This document shows, piece after piece, positions 33,259 to 45,398 of a stretch of DNA of 64,000 nucleotides. This stretch comes from Sipunculus nudus (Eukaryota > Annelida > Sipuncula > Golfingiida > Sipunculidae). The notes under the pieces are model-generated. The model had not been told where the DNA came from. It ran no database searches and saw nothing but the letters and a program-made list of their open reading frames with translations. Position 1 is the stretch's first letter; each line of letters opens with the position of its first letter. The translations under genes and the position numbers were made by a program. Location: assembly GCA_026874595.1 (NCBI GenBank), contig CM049310.1, forward strand, positions 80,715,056 to 80,779,055, read 5' to 3'.

Positions 33259-33335
33259 ATGTGTACAGTTTATCCGACCACAAAGTTAAATGGTAATATA
33301 TACTATAAACGAGTCAAGGCAAAATTACATCTTAT

Positions 33336-33618
33336 TTACATGCGGTGGCAGGCGACGACGTTATTCTCAGATAGGGGTAGGTCCTCCCTGACTTCCTGGA
33401 GCTCTGCGATCCTCTTATTTATCTCACTAATATGGATGATCGCATCGAGCTCCATCGCTTCCACATCCTGCGCGTCCTGGAGCTCTATGTCTGGATTTGG
33501 TGTAAAATCCAGACTCCCCAGGAGACTGCCTAGCCGGCTGGTAGGTGGAGTGGCGGGACTATCTCCCGTGGCGGAGGTTGCTCGCGTCACCACCTTCTCC
33601 TCCTGACCGGTTCGACAG
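33336..33618 (-). CDS. Unrecognised gene, terminal exon
   Basis: Frame with CRTGQEEKVVTRATSATGD, SRLGSLLGSLDF, ELQDAQDVEAMELDAI and a stop after VVACHRM. The acceptor is AGAG, which allows two start positions two bases apart. That is the shift needed to accept either copy 1 (phase 0) or copy 2 (phase 2) as the preceding exon. Confidence 0.5.
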
Positions 33619-35139
33619 CTCTACAATGACAACAAAATTAAATTTATTAAAATATTATTATTATTATAATTACGAACAAATTTCAATGTGTAAGAGTTGT
33701 CATCTTTGTGTACACGGACGTGTAATGCTATCTGACTACAAGTAAAATCATACTCACATGTGCTTTTGGATGTGCTGTTTTGGAAGCCAGGTTAGCCTCA
33801 TCTGTTGTCTGAATGCACCAGTTGAGGGTTTGACATTGGCCGGCATTGCAGACACCGGCGTCACCGGAACCAGGGTGTACTCGGGCTGTAATCATGGATT
33901 TATTAATAAGGTTAAATAAATAACATATGTACATGAACGATTATACACAGCCACAAAAACACGTAGTTTTAATATTTTTGGCGGCGGAGCACAACAATAC
34001 AATAAAGGCGAACAGGAAGCGCATTTAATTTGTCAGACAGTATAAGGCCACTTGTACCACTATGACAGTTTTTTTACAAGGCCCATGTCATAATTGTCAG
34101 GCGGAGAAACCACTGTACGAATAATAATAAAACTCACCCTGTCCACAGTTTTCTCCTGAATCAGTGGTGCACGGGCTGAGGGTTTGGCATTGGCCGGCAT
34201 TGCAGACACCGGCGTCACCGGAGCCAGGGTGTACTCGGACTGTAATCATGGAATTAAAAATAAGGGTAAATAAATAACCTATCTATATGAAGATTATACA
34301 CAGCCACAAAAACACGTAGTTTTAATATTTTTGACGGCGGAGCAAAACAATACAATAACAACGAACAGGAAGCGCATTTAATTTGTCAGACAGTATAAGG
34401 CCACTTGTACCACTATGACAGTTTTTTTACAATGCCAATGTCATAATTGTCAGGCGGAGAAACCACTTTTTGAATTATAATAAAACTCACCCTGTCCACC
34501 GACTGGTCCAACGTTGATCCGACAACCCCAGCCATCCTTGCGGCTTGTTCACTGCTGCGTGGTTTAGTAACTGTACATATTACTTTCCCCACGCGCAGTG
34601 CATGAACTCTGTTATTCGGCGTACTTTCTATTAATACATTAATATTTTACATTTGATTGTGTGTAAAAGCGGTTTATATGTTTGCACCTGCAATGTATGA
34701 ACAGAACTTATAAATATTTCAATCAAATAAAACATAATTTACTTTCTTAAAATTTACTACGATTGTTGCATTCTCCTTTGAAAACTTAATTAGTTATCAG
34801 TTGGGTTCCAATTCAATAAAATAGCATACGCTCACCATCACAGCATTTGTATTCTACCAATCTGTACACCAAGACTTAGTGCTAAATCTACTATTACAGA
34901 CCACTGACATTGTTACACTTGTTTAATTTTTCTTCAAATAGACACATGATTTCTCGATAGAACATCTTTTAAGCTCACAAGAGAGGTTAGGCATTAACAT
35001 GTCTGATTTGCGCTGCCATCTGGTGAGTAAAGCTTAAACTAACTAGTGTTATTCATGTAGGATACTTAATTAATTGAACATGGTTCGACTTACCGCTTCT
35101 GGCTCGGCTGGTGATGGCGCTTGTTTCCGTTTTATTTCC
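33336..35139 (-). CDS. Unrecognised small spliced gene with duplicated exon
   Basis: Up to five minus-strand exons with GT-AG sites join in frame. An optional 5' exon (35092-35139) is followed by one with MAGVVGSTLDQSVDR, then two nearly identical phase-0 exons that begin xEYTLxPVTPVSAMPAN, then a final exon with SRLGSLLGSLDFTP and a helical acidic end to VVACHRM. I do not recognise the protein. It has no signal peptide or membrane segment, is rich in Ala, Pro, Thr and Val, and looks intracellular. The consistent phases argue for a real transcript; the lack of homology I can recall argues for caution. Confidence 0.5.
33758..33885 (-). CDS. Unrecognised gene, duplicated exon copy 2
   Basis: Begins PEYTLVPVTPVSAMPANVK, then diverges (FRQQMRLTWLPKQHIQKH) and ends in phase 2 at AT/gtgagt. 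The 5' part of the exon is nearly identical to copy 1. Confidence 0.45.
34138..34239 (-). CDS. Unrecognised gene, duplicated exon copy 1
   Basis: 34 codons, phase 0 at both ends. It begins SEYTLAPVTPVSAMPANAK and ends QEKTVDR. The VDR/gtgagt end is shared with the previous exon, so the 3' end of the unit was copied too. Confidence 0.5.
34491..34570 (-). CDS. Unrecognised gene, exon with ATG
   Basis: After gtacag the frame reads TKPRSSEQAARM and AGVVGSTLDQSVDR, ending at gtgagt in phase 0. The internal ATG could be the start if the previous exon is not real. Confidence 0.45.
35092..35139 (-). CDS. Unrecognised gene, candidate 5' exon
   Basis: A short exon bounded by aaaacag and gtaagt. Its +2 frame (NKTETSAITSRARS) ends in phase 1, which joins the next exon as a Val codon. 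The upstream end and start codon are not identified. Confidence 0.3.
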
Positions 35140-35440
35140 TGTTTTTTTACTGAAACAGGTAAATAGGTGGTGGTTGGCTGGGTATCAAACTCAGCCGTGA
35201 ACCTAATTCGTTGATACCTTTCATGACTGTTTAAAATGACGTCAGCATGTTAAGATTTCACGTGTCTGTGCCATCAAGATGCAGTCAGGAACAAATGTTT
35301 GCACACTGGACATCTGTGCATCTTCTTGAAGACGGTGATGGGAAACATGTTGAGTCGATAAACAGCAGCAGACTGATGCCCGACACAGTAGACTCTGATA
35401 TTTATACAATTTTTTTGTAAAGGGTCTGATGTCATATAAA

Positions 35441-35480
<40 letters not shown>

Positions 35481-35652
35481 TGTGGCTCTAATTCAACCAG
35501 TACATTGAGATCGAAGACAAATAAATTGTATGACTTCTACAATATTTTAGTAGGTGTCCGTCAACCATATCCGGTACGCTTGCACGAGGGCACTCAATAC
35601 GTGCCTGTTAAGTGCAGCGTTCCATTTCAGTGACTCACCATTCGGATGAAAT

Positions 35653-35719
<67 letters not shown>

Positions 35720-36464
35720 TGTGTTGGTAACATCAAAGAATCATGTGATATAATGTAACATGTCTATCAATGTGTTGGTATCCACTAGTGCTGGGTATCC
35801 ATGCATGAATGTGACCAGTCGCGCTGTATCATTATGTAAATGAACCTAAATATAAAGGGTAGGGTAGGGTGGACATTGCACTGAATCGTCCAGTGCAAAT
35901 GACTTGAGTCAAGGAGGCGGATCGACGATCTATCAAACAGAAGAATCACTCAGGTGATATGACTTTTCCTATCCACATTTCATTTTTTATAATACATATT
36001 AACTTCATTGGGATTTAAGACACATTTGAAAATATAATTTCACAGGTTTTGACAGTATACGGGAGAATGTCTCCATGCTGTATATATTCCTCAGTTAGCG
36101 AAGGTCCCATTCTGGAGCCCCATCCCTTCGGTGTCCGAAATATGCACGAGGTAACATGCCGCGTGCATTCACGCATAGAAAACATACCTGACCTCGTGTT
36201 CATATACCAAATTATTCACGTTCGTGTTAAAGTACTTCTTATGCTATCCCTTACCATATCAACGGCTTGGAGTCGAGTGACCATTTGTTCGGCGATGAAT
36301 AAATGCTAGTTTAGCATAGAATTGCGATGTATAAAATTTTATTATAGCATATTTTAGCAAGGATGTACCTTGTGCGCGTCCAGTGTAAATGATCAAAAGA
36401 ATACTTACTGAGGTATGGACATTAAAGATTACAACGTTCAGATAAATTTGCATTTCAGAATAGT

Positions 36465-36467
<3 letters not shown>
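35140..36467. other. Gene-free stretch with TA runs
   Basis: No recognised gene. TA microsatellites lie at about 35443-35476 and 35657-35717. The remaining frames are short and unsupported. Confidence 0.5.

Positions 36468-36522
<55 letters not shown>
36468..36522. repeat. (AAT)n trinucleotide repeat
   Basis: About 18 AAT units. Confidence 0.95.
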
Positions 36523-36523
<1 letters not shown>

Positions 36524-37055
36524 CCAGAGAAGAAAAATATAAATTTACCATATTAAAAATTATGCTAAATCCTAAGGATGATAAAGAAAAACATTAAAAA
36601 AATGATTTAAATAATAAAAAAAAAATTAGTAAAATCAGCCCTTATTCTTTAACACACACACTTCCTCTTTGTGTCTAGGCTATATCTACTCGATCGATAG
36701 ACTCACACACGGTACGTTATTCAAACAATCACATTCGACTGTATATTGTATTAAGTAATAATCATAATCATAATACATGCTGGTGTCATCGCTTTATTTC
36801 ACATCTTTTTCTTTCAATTGCTTGAGTGGTGAGCGAGTGTTTATGTGTTCCCCAGCGGTGACCTCGCTGGCCCACCACCCGTATCGCTTCTCCCATCCCC
36901 CACATCCCCTGTATACATAAGTACACCCACTAGACTTGCTGTGCAACAGGACGTACTTTTCGCACGCTCTCTCCACATGGATACCCCCATCCACAAGACG
37001 ATGACGGTAGAAAAAAAAGAAGAAAAAAGTCATGCTGACTTGTCACCCAGAAGTC

Positions 37056-37187
37056 ATGGCGGTCCTACCGGATGACGACAAAGCACAAAAGAGACGAGAC
37101 CACCACAAGGTCCTGAGCTTGGTGGCCGACCGCCTCAGGCAGGAAAAAGCCGCCACAGAAACCCACCACCAACCACAGGAAAATTAA
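37056..37187 (+). CDS. Possible small ORF, unrecognised
   Basis: An ATG frame of 43 codons (MAVLPDDDKAQKRRDHHKVL onward, ending THHQPQEN). It is polar and charged with helix-forming composition, in a stretch richer in GC than its surroundings. A pyrimidine tract and CAG just upstream could be an acceptor. It may be a small exon or chance. Confidence 0.2.
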   Translation: MAVLPDDDKAQKRRDHHKVLSLVADRLRQEKAATETHHQPQEN

Positions 37188-37615
37188 AACACACGTTCCA
37201 CTGACCCCACGTACGCCGCTTTCATATATCTCGCATCACACACACACACAGAGTTCCTCCAGAGAATCACTCCGCCCCATAACGGACCCACACCCTGTGA
37301 GAGTCCACCACCACCCAACAACCAATCAGATGCGAGCAGCTAGAGGTCCAGGGAGTCCCATCTGGCTACTGCTCTAGATTCAGGAAAACTGCCTTATATC
37401 ATTACAGTAACATTTCTATAATTCTACAACCATTTGTTATATTCTCTGTCAGACGTACAGGTATACCATGGTTCCGTGCTGTGAGGAGGCGTATAAAGTA
37501 CCGACCATTTTTTATCATGCGCGTGACTCTTGAGTAAGCAGGGGGGCCCGGGGCTCTTTACTCTCATTTTTTCTTAGGCGCTGCCCCTTTCCTTTCACTG
37601 AGGAGAATGCTGAAC

Positions 37616-37620
<5 letters not shown>

Positions 37621-37662
<42 letters not shown>
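37621..37662. repeat. (TC)n microsatellite
   Basis: Pure CT repeat of about 42 bp. Confidence 0.95.
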
Positions 37663-37664
<2 letters not shown>

Positions 37665-37869
37665 GGATCGAAATAAATAATGTATTTGTGCTGATGTCAG
37701 TACATTTTTCTTTAACACTCGCTTAAAATTCTCTTATATAATCTCAACAAATTCTCGTATTTCTCCTCAGTTAAAATAAATTATAATAAAACTGATCTTG
37801 CTCAGCTCGATTAGTGGAAACACAGAAAAGACCAATTAAATAACTGCAGATGGGTTAATCTATGCCAAG

Positions 37870-38450
37870 ATTCCTTTACAGTTCTAGGTATCCAATTTAC
37901 CTATGACACGTACCACACTGTTCATTAAATGAATTTTTGAAACGTGAACAAAACTTTAAAGCCGTTTTAAAGAGAATAAACCGTATATGGAAGGAGTGAG
38001 ATCATAAGGTCTTTAGTAATTTAAAAAAAAAATATTATATGTTTGGAAATAATGTTCTCCGCCACAAGGACTCATTAGACTAATTCAGCAGGGGTGTAAT
38101 AGTTTCTTACAGAAATAAAAAAAGACCTAAAGTTAAATACTTAACAACAATCGGGAAATAAAACCAAGGGGGCTTAAAAATACCAGATGTTAAATCAATG
38201 ATACAAACATTAATTTAACATACAGCGAATAAAGTGGACGAAAAGACTACTGATTATATGCAAAAGGAACAATTAAAGGCAATATATACCTTCTTTCTAC
38301 TTAACAGGAATATAGGAGGCATTTGAGCTATAGGATATAATTTTGATACTGTATATATATATAACATAGTTCTTATCTCATATTAATTCATCTTCTTATA
38401 TTTGGGAAGGCCTTAACATCGGACCATTGACCTTATAGTTCAAATAAAGT
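37870..38450 (+). mobile_element. Degraded L1/Tx1-type LINE fragment
   Basis: Broken plus-strand frames read VLGIQFTYDT, then INRIWK, then GGLKIPDVKSMIQT, then SSYIWEGLNIGPLTL. These match in order the post-RT region of L1-like ORF2 proteins, as in the element at 20969-24525, but with many stops. It is an old copy. Confidence 0.65.
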
Positions 38451-40530
38451 AAATGGTAAATGTAAATGGATGGTAAATGTAATTACCCCACACCCCACCC
38501 CGATATTCATAAAATAATATTTATATACTGAAATGAAATACATTAATAATAACACTTTGGTTCCATTTCCGCGATAACTATGAAATAATATATTTCTAAA
38601 CCTTTTTAAGAGTTAATCTATTCTGGAAAGGAACAATAAAAAAAATTAATTTGTAATTTATTTTAAATATGTCACACAAACAATGAAAGGTTTAAAAAAA
38701 ATGGTTGTCCCGATATTCTCACTTGCCCATGAATCATCCCACCACCCCTGAAGATAAATTGACGCCACTGACAGCACGGGTTTTATCTGGAACCTTATTA
38801 TAAGCTATGATCAGGACAAGAACCTCCGAGTGCCAGATGGAACCTTTTTATTGAGAAAATGGTTCTTTCTGAAACAATGGTTATAGACAGAACCATGTGG
38901 GCTCTTTTTTTTCTTAGAGTGAATAAACGTGTTTTTTATGCATAAGAATACATTCTGATGAGTCGCAATTAAATCTTCCTTACTGGTTCAAAGTATTCTA
39001 TGTTCGCATCGTTGGTAGTCTTCCTGTCACTGAAAATAACCTGTTTATTAATCATATTATGGTTATTTTTAGGATAACACTATTTCAAAGCCCCGACTTA
39101 TTTCAAAGGAGTGAGGAATGTATATAGCACGTCAGCTGTTACATAACTTTTTCCCTTAAAAAAGTGTCCATATATAATATCGAATGCAAAATAGCAACGA
39201 AAAATAATAAATTGAGGTTTCTTAACAAAAATATGGGAGGCTATAACTACATTCCTGTTACATTTAAAAATATGGCAAATAGTTGTATCTTGGAACCATG
39301 TACATAATTATAACATAAAGCCATATCCATGGTTGTTTGATGCATTTTAGTTGTACAAATGTTAAGTAGTTTCTTTGAAACACAAGAAATACAGTTCTTT
39401 TTTGCGTTATTAGTATTTATAAAGTGTCGGATCCAAATCTATCAGTTGCAAGTAATAAACCATCACTTAAAATAAAAACAAAATGGTCCACAGAGTAAAA
39501 AAAAGATTAGATGGTATATTATATACAAGGAAGTTAAACAGTAATTGAGAAAGCGGATCATCAGCGATCATTTACATATGCAGAATTTTGCTGACGATAA
39601 ATATCAAAAATTAATTTATACATGTATATAGGAAATTAATTCTGCAGCTAAATTATGCATTCTTGTTCATGATCGAAGGGAGATGCATACAAAAAATCGA
39701 TTTCCTACCATTTGTTAAAAGAATTAAATAAGCATTGTCCATGATTCTTTTGGTGACAGGTATTTACTCAATTTGTTTCTATTGGTGAAATTCAAGTAAA
39801 CAAAATTACATCACGAATTTTGGATGAGAAAGGAGGGCCGAGAGGGCAGGATTTGGTATTCAACTCGTTAGGCTTCCGGAAAATTTTTGAATAATTATGC
39901 ATTCTTTGATAAGTAACATTCTGTTTGTAAAATAAGAGCACACATAAAATATGATTATTTGTTATTTAAGTAAAAATTTAATAGTGCGGGCATACTGACG
40001 GAGATTTATTTGTAATTCGCCACCAGTCTTTACGGACGTGAGCTCTTCCACACAACATACGGTTCTTGTACAGCCATGCGATTTAAAGTTGGCAATAATA
40101 TTATTACCAAAAGGAATTCAAGTAATGCAGGGTAAAAACAAAGATTTTTTAAATTTTTTCTTTCATACTTATTCAAATGATAGACATGGAATAAATAGCA
40201 AATAACAAAAATACGATGAAAGGGAAGACAAAAATATAAATATAACCGGACACTCAAAAGCGTCCCTATACTGGCCTTGCTAGTGAACTTGCTTTATTAG
40301 CGAAGCGGTAGGACGTCTAACTTGTGCGTCACAGATCATTTCACATTTATAATTATTATCAAAAATGGTATTGTACTATTAAGTATTTGTTTAATAATAA
40401 ATCAATGTAAATAAATTACCGTATATATAAAGATAAATATATTTTTATACAATTCAACTGGTTTGATCATTGCTAACTACAGAAATGATTGTCAACGTAA
40501 TTATATTTTTGGTTGTTTTCGTATTGGTTA
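38451..40530. other. Gene-free stretch
   Basis: No coding signature. Near 38780-38930 GGAACCTT, GGTTCTTTCTGAAACA and AGAACCATGTGGGCTC suggest a decayed inverted-repeat element. The rest is featureless AT-rich DNA. Confidence 0.45.
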
Positions 40531-40667
40531 TAGCCCAATGAAATACTATGCACGCCGTGAGGTTTGCGAGCCTTATGTCACATGGCTGGCGAGCCGTTTA
40601 GGCGAGCCTGCCATGATTGACACAAGCCAAGCAAATCTCATGGCTTGCATTACATTTCATTGGGCTA
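40531..40667. mobile_element. Small MITE with TA target site
   Basis: Arms of about 38 bp begin TAGCCCAATGAAAT at the left, with the complement ATTTCATTGGGCTA at the right. The arms continue with a few mismatches (GCACGCCGTGAGGTTTGC against GCAAGCCATGAGATTTGC). TA flanks fit a Tc1/mariner-type target. Confidence 0.75.
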
Positions 40668-41370
40668 TATAATAACTGATTTGTCCCACATGCCCCGCCT
40701 CCTTGGTCGAAGGTCACGCGTGTTATTTCTTTGGCCACGCATCAGTTCTTTGCCATATTCATGTCCCTGTGATGCAAGCAGATTTGAAAGTACAGTTAGA
40801 ACAAAGGAAAACACGCCACATGTGGGACCATTTTATATTAAATGGCAATAACACGAGAATCCTTTCCGTTGTATTTCGATAGGAGACGAAGGTAGCAACT
40901 TTTTTTTAGCAAATATTTTTTGCTAAAGGTACGTGTATCATGTGATTTACAGAGCTGCTAGCATTGGTCAACGATAAACTCCACATCCTGGCTAGTCCAA
41001 GTGGACCGTACTATTCAGGAACAGTCCTGAAATATACAAAAAAAAAAATGATATGGCCAGGATCTCCAAGGACTTAGTGTAGATAGAGATGTATTTCCGT
41101 AGGAATTTGATGCCCAAATTGCGAAAATGACTGATTTAGCATAAACAGGATATGAACTTATGAAAAATGTTAGGTAACAAATTTTCAGATCCCTCTAACA
41201 CCGAAAATCCAAGATTGCCGCCTTCACCCATTGGTATTATTAAGTGTTGGGGATAAAGTGTACTTGCACGTGTAACAGAACGACGTTTTCTTAGAAATTA
41301 AATAAGATAGTGCTTGCTTTCAATTTATTTGCACTTAAGCGTATGAATGAATGCAGTTATTATTTTTTAT
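40668..41370. other. Gene-free stretch
   Basis: No gene seen. A phrase with CCGAAAATCCAAGATTGCCG near 41200-41230 is a diverged copy of the tandem module that follows. Confidence 0.45.
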
Positions 41371-41700
41371 GAACCCTGTAACCCCAAGGAATCCAAGATG
41401 CCACCACTGCAGTCTTAACATAGAGATAATGCAATAATACTGTAAATGTCGCTTAAAACTTAATGATATTGGATAGATTTATACATTTTTGAATGTGTTC
41501 TGTTGATTGCAAATAAAAAGGAGTTTTTATGAGCTCTGTCACCCCAGGGAATCCAAAAGGGCGACCATGTCAATCTTAATATAAAGATAATGATAAAATA
41601 GTGTAACTGTTGCATAAAACTTAATGATATTAGATAATTGGATCGATTTATACTTTTTGAATGTATTCTGTTTATTGCAACTAACCAGGAGTTGTCGGAA
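41371..41700 (+). repeat. 160-bp tandem repeat, two copies
   Basis: GAACCCTGTAACCCCAAGGA at 41371 and GAGCTCTGTCACCCCAGGGA at 41531 start two similar units that continue with AACTTAATGATATT and ATTCTGTT. Copies differ by substitutions and small indels. Confidence 0.7.
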
Positions 41701-42424
41701 GCTCAAAGAGGGCGCACAAGGTCAAAGCCAAATGTATTTACTAATATTTTAAAGCATAAAACTATCTTGGGAAGTTCATTGTCTTATGTTATGTGATATG
41801 GTGATCAAAAGGAAATAGACCTTATGAGATTGATGCCCGCGATCTTTTTTTTTTATATTGCTGATTCTCTCATAGAAGGACTACATTGTCAAGGTGCCTA
41901 CCACATTACAACAAAATCATTTATAATGAATTTGTGCGGTAATATGGAAGATTCCAAGATTCCAAAAGCCTTGTTGGTGGTCTTGATACAGAAATATTCA
42001 TTTCATATTAAACTATTCCAAGTACCTTGTAGAAAAGGGACATCGGTAAAATCGTTGTCTGGATATTTTATATTTCTATATAGTTTATCTGAATATGAGC
42101 TGAAACAGGTCTAATTGTTACAAGTTATAGACAAATAATGCACACAAAAAAACTAATCAGCCATATTTGATCAGCAGAAAAGAAGGCACATCTGCATATG
42201 TAAAACGGCATATGAGTACGCATTGTTCCCAAGGAAAGTTTGTACATTACGGGAATACAAATATCACTATTGTACACTTGTTGGATAAAACGGACCATTT
42301 TTTAATGCAAACTTAACTACATATATGTACATCTGTAGATTTCCATTCCGGTTTCGGACTACGTGACAGGGCAGTATCACACGCTTTCTCTCATTTTATA
42401 TCTTGTCATTAACCAAGCCCCAAT

Positions 42425-42600
42425 GACATCTGCACCTACGGGTCCTGGATGCGTGATCATCCCTATTGCTGGGTCAAATCACCGAGGATCCTCCGAAAGG
42501 AGACCTCGTTTGTGAGTGAACCAAGGCCTTTGGGCATGACCTTCCCGTTACGCCTGGATGGAATTACTGTCAAGTGTGCATCAACCAGGGGATGCAAATG
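42425..42600 (-). mobile_element. SINE fragment, same family as 53285-53560
   Basis: GGGTCCTGGATGCGTGATCA, GAGACCTCGTTTGTGAGTGA and CGCCTGGATGGAAT align in order with GGGTCCTGTGTGTGTAAATC, CATTCGTGAGTGA and CAGCCTGGATGGGG at 53285-53450. The tRNA-like head is missing or decayed here. Confidence 0.5.
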
Positions 42601-44849
42601 TTACAATAATGTAAACCATCCAGTGGTGAAAAACTGCCCCCCCCCCCGGTCCGTTGAGCGCTCTCATTTTATATGATTCTTTTCCCATTTATTCGTGATT
42701 ATTTTTGTTTGCAGATTTCATTTTTATTCCCCAGCAATTAAATTATTTATTGACGTATGTATGATTTGCTGCGTTAAGACACCATCTAAATAATTGTATA
42801 CCTTAGGAAGGGGGTATTTCCTTGATTGCATTCTGGGTGGTCATAACACCAGGATATAGATCCCCAAATTGCACTCGTGTCTAAGTGAGGCACAGCCTTC
42901 CCGTTAGTCTGTCAATTATTTAACCACGAAAATTAAATTTAGGTGCTGATATTTTGTGAGTGATTAACTTGGATGCGCATTTTCACCGATGAATCAACAT
43001 GTAACATACAACTGAATGTATGGACCGGGCGGCTTATATTCTCATTTTTTACTTGTTAAAATATGAATATTAAAACTAAGCCCCACTGAGGTTTAAATAC
43101 ATTTTAAATACATTTTTTACATGCCGTAGTTGCATGGTCAACGGGTTCACCAAATAATTTATATAATAGGAATGCTTCATAGAAACAAGTATTTCCGATG
43201 TTCCCACTGAATGTCTTTCAAGCATTGTTCTGCCTAAGGATTGACATATAATACATAATTTCAACCATGTTCAAGATAAATCCATGTTGATTTTACCTAC
43301 ATACATTTATATGGTCATTTGAAACAGTTAACCTTATATCATATATTCCACTGCATGCCCATCTCAATATTATTTGAATACGTCCTAAGCATATCTTATA
43401 CCTGGCCGCTGTGGCATTCTGGTTTTCTTATGCACGCGCATCTTCTGGCCGATGCAGACCTGGCAGTAATTCCTGATATTATCATCCATGGTAGGGGTAT
43501 CTTAATCTTGAGGTGCTTGTCCCGATTATCCGACATTAACCTACGGTGTTCCTAAAGGTACATGTATTTGAATTCGCCATATGGCATTTACATGTACACA
43601 CATCTTTTTTTACGGACAGCACCAGTATGACCCTGTGCACGTGCAGATGTGATGTCTTCTTTCGTTGGCCGCCCTTTTTTTGTCAGGGCAGCATATTTTT
43701 TCTATTTCACTCTTTTGTGACATTTACAATAACAGCTGACCTATTTCCGCCCATATTCAGGTAAACTCCAAAAATATTCATACAAAGGTTTCTACTGAAG
43801 ATCCTCGAAGTGTACCAGGCGTCTGGAATAGTTAACTTGCTATATATTACGAACCACACAAATTGTTTTCAAAATAGTTGTTTCGAATTAATACTGTCGA
43901 AGATTAATACTAAGCAATAAATCAGAAGAGAATCAGCAATATGTGAAATATGTAAAACGTACATCAACTTCATGTTTTAAAGGGGCCAATTTAATCTGAC
44001 CTTTATAAACTAAAGGTAATCCCTTGGAGATTATATACAAAAAAGGCCAGAAAACGTTGATATCACGCACATAGGCTGCCTGTTTTGTTAATATCAACGT
44101 GTGTATGATATATTGGGGGGGGGGGGGGGGGGGGAGGGGCGCCAAAATAAAAAGAATTCAACAATGGCATCGGACAGCAAGTCAGGTAGGCGAGAATTTT
44201 GCAAATGGCGTTTTGCAACAAATAACTTTCAACCTTCGCATTTATGCCACATACCATGTTAGGTTACATTTTCCCCCCTTTTGTCAACATTGCTGTGTTT
44301 ACAAACATGTTGTTGATGAACAAGTTCATACATCCTTCACGTAGGTACTATAAGAACATACCAAAACTAGATTTACCTTTAGATCATTAATATCTATACA
44401 AAGAGAAGCAAGAAATCACAAATTTTCTTTCAAAAAGGTAGGTGAATGGGCACCTTTAAGGTCCGTTTGAAAAACCTAAAACAGTATCTTAGTGTAATGA
44501 ATTTTAATATCGTCCCTATGGTATATTATTCTGCCATAACAAATATTAAAACAATTATTTCAAATGTTTACTATGTTTACTACCAGGGGCAGCCTGCCCG
44601 GGCCCCCCTATTTTGGTCAGAGAGGACCCTTCATTGAATTTGCAAGCATAAGGCCAGACATCACTATAGAATTTGATATTGTAAACTCTGTGGGATACAT
44701 TCTATCTCATATCTGTCAGTCACTCCAGAGTCACATGAGATGATGAAGTCCAGCTGCTGGTTAGTGTGAAGCTAACTTCGCTACAGTCAACACATGTTAC
44801 TACTAACTCTCTTATCTTTGTGTATCACATCTCCTACAGTGCAAGTGTT
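42601..44849. other. Gene-free stretch
   Basis: No supported gene. It holds a poly-C run near 42638-42647, a G20 run at 44115-44134 and an isolated CCCGGGCCCCCCTATTTTGG near 44597. Short frames such as 43319-43555 have no motifs. Confidence 0.45.
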
Positions 44850-45149
44850 ATGGAGGATAGTGATAAGTTTCCACGAGAGTATAATGTACCTCAAGTTGAT
44901 GAGAGTGATATGAACATTTTGGACTTTATGAAGTCACTGAACAATAATATGGAAAAAATGAATGAAGCGATGTCTTCCTTTGGTCAGGCATGTACCCATA
45001 TGGGATGGTCAGGGCCCAGTGCTCAGCCTGGTGCCACTGCCGTGATTACCGGCCTACCATCATCCTCAGCAACTAAAAGGAAGGCATCAGAATTATCTGA
45101 GAACGAATCTGAGGATGATGAGAGGATATATCCAACTTACTGGATAGCA
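44850..45149 (+). pseudogene. DIRS-like gag, 5' part
   Basis: ATG at 44850 starts MEDSDKFPREYNVPQVDESD, then a likely coiled segment (LDFMKSLNNNMEKMNEAM) and an acidic stretch. The frame is cut by the foldback insertion and its flanking repeat. Confidence 0.55.
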
Positions 45150-45183
45150 AAGTTTTGAAATGCCGTGCTAGTCTGTTACTTAC

Positions 45184-45388
45184 AAAAGTAATGTAAATGG
45201 TTGACACCTTTTGAAAAAGACTAGCTGTGTGTGGGTTCTTGTACACAAGCTTTCGGGTGCTCGGCCCTCTTCCTCAGGTGTAAAACATTTACACCTGAGG
45301 AAGGGGGCCGAGCACCCGAAAGCTTGTGTACAAGAACCCACACACAGCTAGTCTTTTTCAAAAGGTGTCAACCATTTACATTACTTTT
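45184..45388. repeat. Foldback element: 101-bp arms, 3-nt loop
   Basis: 45184-45284 is the reverse complement of 45288-45388 with essentially one mismatch; the loop is ACA. The 13-bp sequence TTACTGGATAGCA occurs at 45137-45149 and 45387-45399, which looks like a target-site duplication around a 237-bp insert. Arms contain CTGAGGAAG, CCGAGCACCCGAAAGC and CTTGTGTACAAG. There is no coding potential. Confidence 0.9.
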
Positions 45389-45398
45389 ACTGGATAGC

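Larger units (their letters stand above)
33758..34490. repeat. 354-bp tandem duplication (exon plus intron)
   Basis: The acceptor-side exon part, and the intron stretch with CAGCCACAAAAACACGTAG through TTGTCAGGCGGAGAAACCAC, occur twice 354 bp apart, roughly 93% alike by eye (34240-34490 against 33886-34137). Confidence 0.9.

Noticed and set aside
44099-44344. ORF starting with a poly-glycine run
   Set aside because: Driven by the G20 tract; no other support.
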